Assembly (NCBI GenBank): GCA_027067015.1
Contig: JAMOMS010000156.1
Coordinates: forward strand, 1-11,177
From: Campylobacterales bacterium
GTDB taxonomy: Bacteria; Campylobacterota; Campylobacteria; Campylobacterales; Hydrogenimonadaceae
Direction: 5' to 3'
DNA length: 11,177 nucleotides
The notes beneath the pieces are model-generated. The model worked only from the letters and a program-made list of their open reading frames with translations. It did no database searches and was not told the origin of the DNA. Of the stretch, positions 5,408 through 11,177 are shown piece by piece. Made by a program: the position numbers and the translations under genes. The number at the start of each line of letters is the position of its first letter. The stretch's first letter is position 1.

Positions 5408-6398
5408 GCTTTGCCTTTAGCCACACCGTTATATCCTCACCCAGGGCGCTTTGGTGCAGTTTGATCAATTCTTGCGTGCCATTATACCCAAGCCCCTCTT
5501 TGAGCCTCGGCGCGATAAAGAGCAACAACCAATCATAGGTCTCTTCAAGCGACTTGAGCAAAGCGGGCCCGCCCTCTACCAGTATCAACCCCTTTTCGGG
5601 GAGTTGATCGGCTATCTCAACCTCCCGGCCCGGCACGAAAAAGAGGGGAATGGAGCGATCTACCGTCTCTTGACGGCGACTTAGGATGGTCACATTTGGC
5701 GGTCGGTCGCCGCTTAGGCGGCAATCAAGTAGCGGCCGATCGGTTCGTACCGTCCGCGCGCCGATTACGAGCCTGTCCGCCACACCCCGCAGTCGGTGCA
5801 CCCAACGACGGGAGGCTTCGGAGCTGATCGTGCCGCCGTCGACGGTGCCGTTGAGGCGTTGGGCCAGTTTAAAAAGCACAAACCGCCCCGCGCGCCACCG
5901 CACAAAGGGTTCCAACAACCGCTCGCAGGCCTCTTTTTCCACCCCCTCTATCACCTCTATCCCGCAGGCTTTAAGCCGCTCTATACCGCCGGCGGCCTGC
6001 GGGTTGGGATCACGCGTACCGATCACCGCCCGCTTAAACCCCAACGCCTCAATCAACCCCGCGCAGGGGGGTGTGCGCCCCGTATGGGCGCAAGGCTCCA
6101 GGGTGACATAGATGGTCGCCCCCTCAAAAAGGCGCCCCGCTTTTTGGCGCAAAGCCTCATGAAGCCGTAACGCCTCTTCACACCCGTTTAGGCTCTCGTC
6201 GCCGCTTAGACGCGCATAGGCGTCACGGATGGCACGCACCTCGGCATGGGGGCCGCCGGCTCTCTCATGGGCCGATACCGCCAAAAGCGCGCCGTGTTTG
6301 TCCAGCACCACAGCGCCCACAGCGGGGTTGGGATAGGTCAGAAGCTGAAAACGCCAGGCTGTTTCCAGGGCCAGGCGCATATAGAAGGGGTGGTCCAT
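5400..6398 (-). CDS. ribD: Bifunctional riboflavin biosynthesis deaminase/reductase RibD
   Basis: Two-step riboflavin enzyme: the N-terminal half deaminates the pyrimidine made from GTP by GTP cyclohydrolase II, and the C-terminal half reduces the ribose with NADPH. With the ATG at 6398 it has 332 residues. Zinc deaminase motifs are HAE (His51, Glu53) and PCAHTGRTPPC (Cys103, Cys112). Reductase features are FVLFKLAQRLNG (173-184), ISSEASRRWVHRLR, GARTVRTDRPLL (213-224) and the NADPH-site VEGGPALL (274-281). About 25 extra residues (64-90) separate His51/Glu53 from Cys103 relative to E. coli RibD, an insertion I recall from Campylobacter-type enzymes. I prefer the ATG at 6398 over a GTG at 6404 because it forms the TAATG stop-start overlap with rimP. 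It overlaps ubiE by 8 bases. Confidence 0.93.
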   Translation of the reverse strand: MDHPFYMRLALETAWRFQLLTYPNPAVGAVVLDKHGALLAVSAHERAGGPHAEVRAIRDAYARLSGDESLNGCEEALRLHEALRQKAGRLFEGATIYVTLEPCAHTGRTPPCAGLIEALGFKRAVIGTRDPNPQAAGGIERLKACGIEVIEGVEKEACERLLEPFVRWRAGRFVLFKLAQRLNGTVDGGTISSEASRRWVHRLRGVADRLVIGARTVRTDRPLLDCRLSGDRPPNVTILSRRQETVDRSIPLFFVPGREVEIADQLPEKGLILVEGGPALLKSLEETYDWLLLFIAPRLKEGLGYNGTQELIKLHQSALGEDITVWLKAKHG

Positions 6399-6826
6399 TA
6401 CCACTCGTAGTAGGTGCGGGCCTTGCGGATCTCATCCAGCGCGTAGCGCTCCTCGCCGTGTTCGGTTTGCACGACCGCCTCGTTGTTTTCAAAGGCGCTG
6501 AGCGTACCCTTGACCTTGTCGCCGGAGCTGAGTTTAAGCGCCACCTTCTCGCCCAGGGAGTTTTGAAAGTGTTCGGGTTTTTTCAGGGGACGCTCCACGC
6601 CCGGGGAGCTGACCTCCAGAAAATATTTGTCCGACACGGGGGGATAGACATCCAGCAGTGGCGAAAGATCCCGACTGATCCGGGCGCACAGATCCAGATC
6701 GACCCCGCCCTCTTTCATAATATAGACCCTGTAAACGGTCTGGCCGTTCTCGCTGGCGATTTCCGTATCGTACAGCCTGGCGCCGTGGGCCTCTACCACC
6801 TTTTTGACTTCATCGGTCACGTTCAT
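6398..6826 (-). CDS. rimP: Ribosome maturation factor RimP
   Basis: Assembly factor for the 30S ribosomal subunit. At 142 residues it is close to family length. The N-terminal alpha/beta domain covers about 1-75, and the hallmark EVSSPGVERPL (71-81) links it to a C-terminal SH3-like barrel (KKPEHFQNSLGEKVALKL onward). The segment DLDLCARISRDLSPLLD (43-59) is the usual RimP helix. Its ATG lies in the ATGA shared with rbfA (6823-6826), and its TAA overlaps the ribD ATG as TAATG. The protein is thus produced in step with RbfA and IF-2, its partners in small-subunit biogenesis. A gene in this position between rbfA and the following biosynthetic genes is usual in Campylobacterota. Confidence 0.94.
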   Translation of the reverse strand: MNVTDEVKKVVEAHGARLYDTEIASENGQTVYRVYIMKEGGVDLDLCARISRDLSPLLDVYPPVSDKYFLEVSSPGVERPLKKPEHFQNSLGEKVALKLSSGDKVKGTLSAFENNEAVVQTEHGEERYALDEIRKARTYYEW

Positions 6827-7182
6827 GAGCGCAACTCTTTCTCAATCTGATCAAACAGCGCGTCCATCCGCTTGACTCTGTCCAGCTCTTTGTCAAAACG
6901 AAAATGGAACCGGGGGGTTTTAAACCAGCCCGCCGACTTGAGGCAGTAGGCTTCCAGCCCGCGGCTAACCTTTTTAAGCTGTTTGAGGATGGTCTTTTGG
7001 GCCGCCTCGTCTATGCCGGTGGGATCCAGGTAGACATCGGCGTCATCCCGTCCGCGGCTACAGACCACCTCCGTCACGCTCAATCCGCGCAGGCGCTCAT
7101 CCCCCAGTTGGCTCAGGGCCTCGGGAATCAGCTCCCTTAAAAGCGAATCGGCCCGCTTGCGCTTGATCTCCTCGACGGTCAT
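6823..7182 (-). CDS. rbfA: 30S ribosome-binding factor RbfA
   Basis: Small KH-fold protein that binds late 30S precursors and helps 16S rRNA 5'-end maturation. The length is 119 residues, as expected. The pattern is right: a basic N-terminal helix ([20 protein letters not shown]), a strand region ([21 protein letters not shown]), a second helix with [12 protein letters not shown], and a final strand [16 protein letters not shown] followed by a helical tail. The match to E. coli RbfA is moderate, but position directly after infB and before rimP makes the call secure. The ATG sits in the 4-base ATGA overlap with the infB stop (7179-7182), and the stop in another ATGA with rimP. Confidence 0.92.
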   Translation of the reverse strand: MTVEEIKRKRADSLLRELIPEALSQLGDERLRGLSVTEVVCSRGRDDADVYLDPTGIDEAAQKTILKQLKKVSRGLEAYCLKSAGWFKTPRFHFRFDKELDRVKRMDALFDQIEKELRS

Positions 7183-9875
7183 AGACTCGCCGCCTCCTCT
7201 TTCTCTTCATACGCCTCAATCACGTCACCCACTTTGATGTCGTTGAAGTTCTCCAGCATCAGGCCGCACTCATACCCTTTGCTCACCTCTTTGGCGTCGT
7301 CTTTGAAGCGTTTCAGTGAACTGATGCGGGTATCGTAAATGACCACGCCGTCGCGGATGAGGCGGGCTTTGGCGTTACGTCGTATCACGCCGTCGGTGAC
7401 CATACACCCGGCAATGGTGCCCACTTTGGCCACGCTGAAGGTCTCTCTCACTTCCGCCTGGCCGATACCCTCTTCACTGATGACCGGGCTCATCATGCCC
7501 GCCAACAGCGCCTTGACGTCATCGATCAGGTCGTAGATGATGGAATAGGTTTTGATCTCAACCCCCAACTGCTTGGCCTTGTTTTTAATGGCCGCCGTCG
7601 GACGGACGTTAAAGCCCAGAATCACGGCATTTTCGTCGGCATTTGCCAGCGTGACGTCGCTTTCGGTAATGCCGCCCACGCCGGAGTGGATGACGTTGAT
7701 CTTGACCTCTTCGTTCTTGAGTTTTTCCAAACTTCCCTTGATCGCTTCCAAAGAGCCCTGTACGTCGGCTTTGACAATAACCGGAAGCGACTTGATCTTC
7801 CCTTCGGCGATCAGCGCGCCCAGCTCATCCAACGTCACCTTGGTCGATTTGCTGAGCTCTTTTTGGCGCAGGTACTCTTTGCGTTTCTGGGCCAGTTCGC
7901 GCACCTGTTTGTCGCTCTCCATCGCCACCAGGATCTCGCCGGCGTCGGGCACCTCGTCCAGGCCGACCACCACGCCCGGGTCGCTGGGGGCAAGGCTTTT
8001 TGTCTGTTTGCCCATATCATCCAAAATCGTCCGCACCCGACCGAAAGTCCGACCGCAGATGACATGATCACCCACTTTGAGGGTACCGTTTTTGACAATC
8101 ACGGTCGCCACCGGACCGCGCCCTTTTTCCAAAGAGCTCTCAATGACAATCGCTTTGGCCAGCCGCTTGGGATTGGCTTGAAGCTCCATGATCTCGGCCT
8201 GGAGCAAAATGGTCTCAAGCAGATCATCCAATCCCTGGCCGGTTTTGGCGGAGACTTCCACAAACTCATACTCGCCGCCCCAGTCAACGGGCATAAAGCC
8301 GAGCTCCGCCAGTTGCGATTTGACCATGTCGGGGTTGGCTTCGGGTTTGTCGATCTTGTTGATGGCGATAATCATCGGCACGTCGGCGGCCTTGGCGTGG
8401 TTGAGCGCCTCCTGTGTCTGGGGCTTGACCCCGTCATCGGCGGCGACGACAATGATGACAATATCGGTCGCCTGGGCGCCGCGGGCCCGCATCTCGGTAA
8501 AGGCTTCGTGGCCGGGGGTGTCGATAAAGGTGATCTTCTTGCCGTTTTTCTCAACCTGGTACGCCCCCACGTGCTGGGTAATACCGCCCGCTTCCCTTTC
8601 GGCCACCCTGCTCTCGCGAATCTTGTCAAGCAGTGAGGTTTTGCCGTGGTCGACGTGTCCCATAATGGTAATAACCGGCGGACGCTCCTCAAGGTAGTCG
8701 TCTTCCACCTCATCGTACTGGGCCACGTAATCCAGCGCGTCAAGGGGATTGATGGTCTCTACTTGCACGCCGAACTCTTCGGCCAGAATCTCGATCTCGT
8801 CTTTTTCCAGGAAGTCATTTTTGGTGACCATCTTGCCCAGGGCAAAGAGCACCTTGATCACGTCACCGGCGCTCTTGCCCACCTTTTCGGCGAACTCGTA
8901 TACCCGACAATCCTCGGGAATCTTGACGACACTGGGAGCTGTCTGCGTCTTATCGGTCGCTCTTCGACGTTTTTTGGGTAATTTTCTACTCACGCTACGT
9001 TTTCCTTTGCTGGGGCCGCCCCGGCGCCCGACGGGCTGTTTGGGCCGGGGTTCGGCCGGTTTGAGGGTGGTGGGGGTTTTGGGCTCTTCCATCGCCCGCA
9101 TCGCCTCGGTCAAATCGGGCAGGATCTCCTCTTCGATCGTATAGTCCACACTGATACCGCCGATGTCGCGGTCTTCAAGCAGGTTGAGCTTGACACCCTC
9201 CTCTTTTTTGGGCGCGGGCGCGCTCTTTTTGGCTTTCTTTTTCGCTTTTTTGGCGGCGATACTCTCATCCACTTCGGCGATCACCCGGTTCTCCGCGCCG
9301 ATCTCGCTCTTTTTAATACTCGGCGCGCTCTCCGTCGCCTCGACACGGGGGCGCTTTTTCTTGACAATGAAAATACCCCTGCGCCGTTTGGGTTTGGCTT
9401 CCGCTTTCTCGTCCGTTTTGGCGGCCACCTCCTCTTTGGGCGCTTCAGGGGTTTTGGCGACAGGTTTTTCCTCTTTGGGCGTCTTTTTGGACGCCGGCTC
9501 GGGTTCGGGCGCTTTGGAGACGGAGGGTTTACTCTCCTCTTTCACGGCCGGCGCGCCCTTTTGAGGCGCTTCTTTGGCCGCTTCGCTCGTTTTGCCCGAT
9601 TTTTTGGGCGCTTTTTCCGCCTTTTTGGGTGCCTCTTTTTTACTCTCTTTCTTTTTGGGAGACGGTTTTTCGTCCCGCTTCTGCTCTTTTTTGGCCAGCG
9701 AGGGCGGCACCTCTCCGGTCATGACGTAATTGACGATCATCTCAGCTTCCGCGGGCGTGACGCCGCTTGAGTGAGTCTTGACGTTGTCAAACCCCAATTC
9801 CCGGGCCTTTTCGACAATCTCCGTACTCTTTATCCCAAGCTCGTTCGCAATTTCACTGATTCGTACTTTGCCCAT
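7179..9875 (-). CDS. infB: Translation initiation factor IF-2
   Basis: GTPase that places initiator fMet-tRNA on the 30S subunit and promotes subunit joining. Length 898 residues. Residues 1-52 form an IF2_N helical domain ([17 protein letters not shown]...). Residues about 58-315 are a lysine/alanine/proline/glutamate-rich, presumably disordered linker. A second IF2_N-like domain follows (about 318-375, [19 protein letters not shown]). The G domain has G1 GHVDHGKT at 406-413, G3 DTPGHE at 452-457 and G4 NKID at 506-509. The rest holds domain II, the IF-2 core and the C-terminal fMet-tRNA-binding domain with [11 protein letters not shown] and [21 protein letters not shown]. The start overlaps ylxR by 23 bases; AAGGAGA (9885-9891) lies 9 bases before the ATG, a slightly long but usable spacing. 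The long K-rich linker explains many spurious open frames on the opposite strand. Confidence 0.98.
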   Translation of the reverse strand: MGKVRISEIANELGIKSTEIVEKARELGFDNVKTHSSGVTPAEAEMIVNYVMTGEVPPSLAKKEQKRDEKPSPKKKESKKEAPKKAEKAPKKSGKTSEAAKEAPQKGAPAVKEESKPSVSKAPEPEPASKKTPKEEKPVAKTPEAPKEEVAAKTDEKAEAKPKRRRGIFIVKKKRPRVEATESAPSIKKSEIGAENRVIAEVDESIAAKKAKKKAKKSAPAPKKEEGVKLNLLEDRDIGGISVDYTIEEEILPDLTEAMRAMEEPKTPTTLKPAEPRPKQPVGRRGGPSKGKRSVSRKLPKKRRRATDKTQTAPSVVKIPEDCRVYEFAEKVGKSAGDVIKVLFALGKMVTKNDFLEKDEIEILAEEFGVQVETINPLDALDYVAQYDEVEDDYLEERPPVITIMGHVDHGKTSLLDKIRESRVAEREAGGITQHVGAYQVEKNGKKITFIDTPGHEAFTEMRARGAQATDIVIIVVAADDGVKPQTQEALNHAKAADVPMIIAINKIDKPEANPDMVKSQLAELGFMPVDWGGEYEFVEVSAKTGQGLDDLLETILLQAEIMELQANPKRLAKAIVIESSLEKGRGPVATVIVKNGTLKVGDHVICGRTFGRVRTILDDMGKQTKSLAPSDPGVVVGLDEVPDAGEILVAMESDKQVRELAQKRKEYLRQKELSKSTKVTLDELGALIAEGKIKSLPVIVKADVQGSLEAIKGSLEKLKNEEVKINVIHSGVGGITESDVTLANADENAVILGFNVRPTAAIKNKAKQLGVEIKTYSIIYDLIDDVKALLAGMMSPVISEEGIGQAEVRETFSVAKVGTIAGCMVTDGVIRRNAKARLIRDGVVIYDTRISSLKRFKDDAKEVSKGYECGLMLENFNDIKVGDVIEAYEEKEEAASL

Positions 9876-10140
9876 TCCCTGCCGTCTCCTTCAATTTGGG
9901 GCCGTTATCCAACCCTCTGATGATCTTGCCCAAGTCGGTTGTGGCGTATTCGCGATTGCCGCATAGCTTTGCCATCCGCTTTCTTAGCTTCGGCTCGTCG
10001 ATGCAGGAGGTACAGAGATAGAAGCTTCTTCCCTGCCCCCGAAATGGTCGCAAATGATTGTTTTCACACTGTAGCCGTATAAGTTGCGCCTGCAAAAAAC
10101 GGCGGCGGCAATGGATGCACATTCTAACCGGATCGGACAT
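9853..10140 (-). CDS. ylxR: YlxR-family (DUF448) protein, nucleic-acid-binding
   Basis: The 95-residue protein shows the YlxR signature: an arginine-rich start ([10 protein letters not shown], 6-15), LIRLQ (20-24) and GRSFYLC (37-43), which corresponds to the usual GRGAYVC loop. YlxR proteins are small, basic and typically lie just before infB, as here; RNA binding and, in some bacteria, a nucleoid or regulatory role have been reported. Here Cys8/Cys11 and Cys43/Cys46 form two CxxC pairs that could bind zinc; this is inference. The gene overlaps infB by 23 bases. No ribosome-binding sequence precedes the ATG, and a strong -10 box lies only 9 bases upstream, so the mRNA may begin almost at the start codon. 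An alternative internal start, Met7, also lacks a good ribosome site and would leave only one residue before Cys8. Confidence 0.88.
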   Translation of the reverse strand: MSDPVRMCIHCRRRFLQAQLIRLQCENNHLRPFRGQGRSFYLCTSCIDEPKLRKRMAKLCGNREYATTDLGKIIRGLDNGPKLKETAGNGQSTNQ

Positions 10141-10146
10141 AATCGT

Positions 10147-10158
10147 GCAATTATACCA
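10147..10158 (-). promoter_or_regulatory. Extended -10 promoter ahead of ylxR-infB
   Basis: On the minus strand TTTGGTATAAT contains a perfect TATAAT (10150-10155) with an extended TGG. It fits within the 31-base gap between thrB and ylxR. The same 11-base string precedes tRNA-Arg. The predicted start point (near 10143) is about 3 bases before the ylxR ATG. TTGACA occurs at 10195-10200 but is 39 bases away, too far to be its -35. Confidence 0.65.
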
Positions 10159-10171
10159 AAATATCGGGCGT

Positions 10172-11050
10172 TTAGCTGAAAATCACCCCGTCATTGTCAA
10201 AATCGAGGATCAACGCGCGAAAAGAGGGAAAGCGTTTCTCAAACGCGCGGTGCAGTTTGGCGGCGTCTTCGCGGTAGACCATATTGAAAAAAGTGGAGCC
10301 GCTACCTGAGAGCGTACTCATCAACGCCCCGTGCTCCACGGCCAACCGCTGAACCTCAAAGAGCTCCGGGAGCATCTTCATCCGAATCGCCTGGTGAAAC
10401 CGGTCTCTGGCGGCGATGCGAAGCATCTCCCACGACTCGTTGAAAAAGCAGGCGGTCAGCAGGCTGGCGTGCCCCACGTTGTAGACGGCCTCCTCTTTAC
10501 GGTAGCTTTTTGGCAGGGTGGTGCGGGAGTGGGCGGTAGAGATGGGTTTGTCGGGAATAACCACCACCGCTTTTAGATAGCCCGGTATCCTCTTTTTCTG
10601 GCTATAAACCCGGCGATTCTCCACCACCGCCGTATTAAACCCCCCCATCACGGCAGGAGTGATGTTGTCCGGGTGGTGCTCATAGTGGAGCGCCAGATTA
10701 AGCAGTTTGCGCTTGCTCACATTCACCCCCGCCGCGGCGTAAGCGGAGGCGATGGCGCTGACAATCACCGCCGAAGAACTGCCAAGGCCGCGCGAGAGGG
10801 GAATCTTGTTGGTAAAACGAAAGCGAAAGATCCCCTTTTTCCCGGTCAGATAGCGGTAGTGGTCGTTGAAAATATTGATAAAGAGGTTGTTGCCCTTCAG
10901 GCGCGGGTTGTCCGCCCCCTCCCCGCGAATGGAGACACTAAAAAAAGAGGAGGGTTGAATATGCACCCGGTTGCGCAGGTTCAAAGAGAGCCCCAGGGTA
11001 TCAAACCCCGGGCCGAGATTGGCGCTGGTGGCGGGTACACTGATGGTCAA
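10172..11050 (-). CDS. thrB: Homoserine kinase (TTG start)
   Basis: GHMP-family kinase that phosphorylates L-homoserine with ATP in threonine synthesis. Length 292 residues. The start [20 protein letters not shown] (4-23) is diagnostic of ThrB. The ATP-binding GHMP motif is [11 protein letters not shown] (84-94). HPDNITPA (126-133) is the second family motif, and the third GHMP motif is [10 protein letters not shown] (246-255). The start codon is TTG (11048-11050); AGGAGA (11055-11060) lies 4 bases upstream, and the next in-frame methionine is far inside conserved sequence, so TTG is the real start. It ends 31 bases before ylxR, in a gap that holds a promoter. Genes immediately upstream lie on the same strand, 50 bases away. 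Confidence 0.96.
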   Translation of the reverse strand: MTISVPATSANLGPGFDTLGLSLNLRNRVHIQPSSFFSVSIRGEGADNPRLKGNNLFINIFNDHYRYLTGKKGIFRFRFTNKIPLSRGLGSSSAVIVSAIASAYAAAGVNVSKRKLLNLALHYEHHPDNITPAVMGGFNTAVVENRRVYSQKKRIPGYLKAVVVIPDKPISTAHSRTTLPKSYRKEEAVYNVGHASLLTACFFNESWEMLRIAARDRFHQAIRMKMLPELFEVQRLAVEHGALMSTLSGSGSTFFNMVYREDAAKLHRAFEKRFPSFRALILDFDNDGVIFS

Positions 11051-11054
11051 AACG

Positions 11055-11060
11055 TCTCCT
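11055..11060 (-). promoter_or_regulatory. Ribosome-binding site of thrB
   Basis: AGGAGA on the minus strand, 4 bases before the TTG codon. It decides the non-ATG start of thrB. Confidence 0.75.
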
Positions 11061-11100
11061 GAGGCCTATAGAAATTGTGGCAATTTTAATCTAACTTTGC

Positions 11101-11177
11101 TTAAACGGCAGGCAATACGTACATCGGCTCGGTCTTTGTATCAAAAACAACCTCATCCAGCCGTTCGGGCAGAGCAA
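11101..11177 (-). CDS. C-terminal end of an upstream gene, perhaps TsaB or LpxC
   Basis: On the minus strand an open frame enters from the window edge and ends at TAA (11101-11103), giving the last 24 residues, ending KTEPMYVLPAV. I do not recognise it with certainty. In Campylobacter the order is lpxC, a tsaB-like gene, thrB, ylxR-like, infB. The 'EPMY' tail resembles the P-x-Y-L near the end of TsaB (tRNA threonylcarbamoyladenosine partner protein), so TsaB is my first guess and LpxC (lipid A deacetylase) the second. The 50 bases between it and thrB are A/T-rich, with a small AAATTG/CAATTT hairpin (11072-11086) too weak to call a terminator, so co-transcription with thrB is likely. Confidence 0.4.
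   Translation of the reverse strand, partial: ALPERLDEVVFDTKTEPMYVLPAV

Noticed and set aside
5481..5486. TATAAT on the minus strand within ribD, a possible internal promoter for ubiE-xseA
   Set aside because: It encodes Tyr-Asn in frame, lacks an extended TGn and any -35-like element, and there is no independent support.
6398..6404. GTG at 6404 as the ribD start (334 residues)
   Set aside because: The ATG two codons later forms the TAATG overlap with rimP and gives the usual RibD N-terminus.
9163..9770. Plus-strand open frames rich in Phe, Leu and Ser opposite infB
   Set aside because: They are the complement of the low-complexity K/E/A/P linker of IF-2, which rarely makes stop codons. 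They have no plausible family or ribosome site.
10195..10200. TTGACA on the minus strand as the -35 box for the ylxR promoter
   Set aside because: It is 39 bases from the TATAAT, much more than the usual 16-18, and codes for residues of ThrB.
1..11177. CRISPR array, phage defence island or insertion sequence
   Set aside because: No regularly spaced repeats, transposase, integrase or defence-gene motifs were seen; nearly all bases are assigned to housekeeping genes.

Overview
The window reads as a chromosomal segment from a member of the Campylobacterota (formerly Epsilonproteobacteria), probably a fairly GC-rich, free-living, respiratory lineage. Three observations support this. The gene order thrB - ylxR - infB - rbfA - rimP is the one known from Campylobacter, Helicobacter and their relatives. 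There is an aminofutalosine-deaminase-type amidohydrolase of the kind known from Nitratiruptor. RibD carries a long insertion between its zinc-binding motifs that I recall from this group. Genus-level placement is not possible by eye.

Layout. (1) Bases 1-2064, plus strand: an aminofutalosine deaminase-like amidohydrolase, cut by one base at its start codon, overlaps a single-domain signal peptide peptidase (sppA). (2) Bases 2065-2343, minus strand: a small RRM RNA-binding protein whose stop codon directly abuts that of sppA. (3) Bases 2344-2480: back-to-back divergent promoters. (4) Bases 2481-3149, plus strand: a probable SGNH/GDSL esterase lipoprotein that looks like accessory cargo. (5) Bases 3150-3350: about 200 bases without a protein gene, holding a hairpin, a decayed tRNA-Arg 3' fragment, a second long hairpin and T-tracts. 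(6) Bases 3351-3427, minus strand: an intact tRNA-Arg(CCG) with its own promoter, which overlaps the xseA stop codon. (7) Bases 3447-11177, minus strand: one long, tightly packed gene string. In transcription order it is [truncated tsaB-like or lpxC-like tail] - thrB - ylxR - infB - rbfA - rimP - ribD - ubiE - xseA. From ylxR onward every junction overlaps (ATGA, TAATG, or 8-23 bases), so the genes are almost certainly co-transcribed and translationally coupled.

Functionally the window is mostly housekeeping. The core of the operon is translation initiation and 30S maturation (ylxR, infB, rbfA, rimP). It then continues into riboflavin synthesis (ribD), menaquinone methylation (ubiE/menG) and exonuclease VII (xseA). 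The amidohydrolase at the other end and UbiE would act early and last in the same futalosine route to menaquinone. No CRISPR array, insertion sequence, phage gene or clearly novel multi-gene system is visible. The points most worth a second look are the broken tRNA-Arg copy next to the esterase gene, the apparently leaderless ylxR, the promoter sharing bases with the xseA stop codon, and the overlapping divergent promoters of the RRM gene and the esterase.
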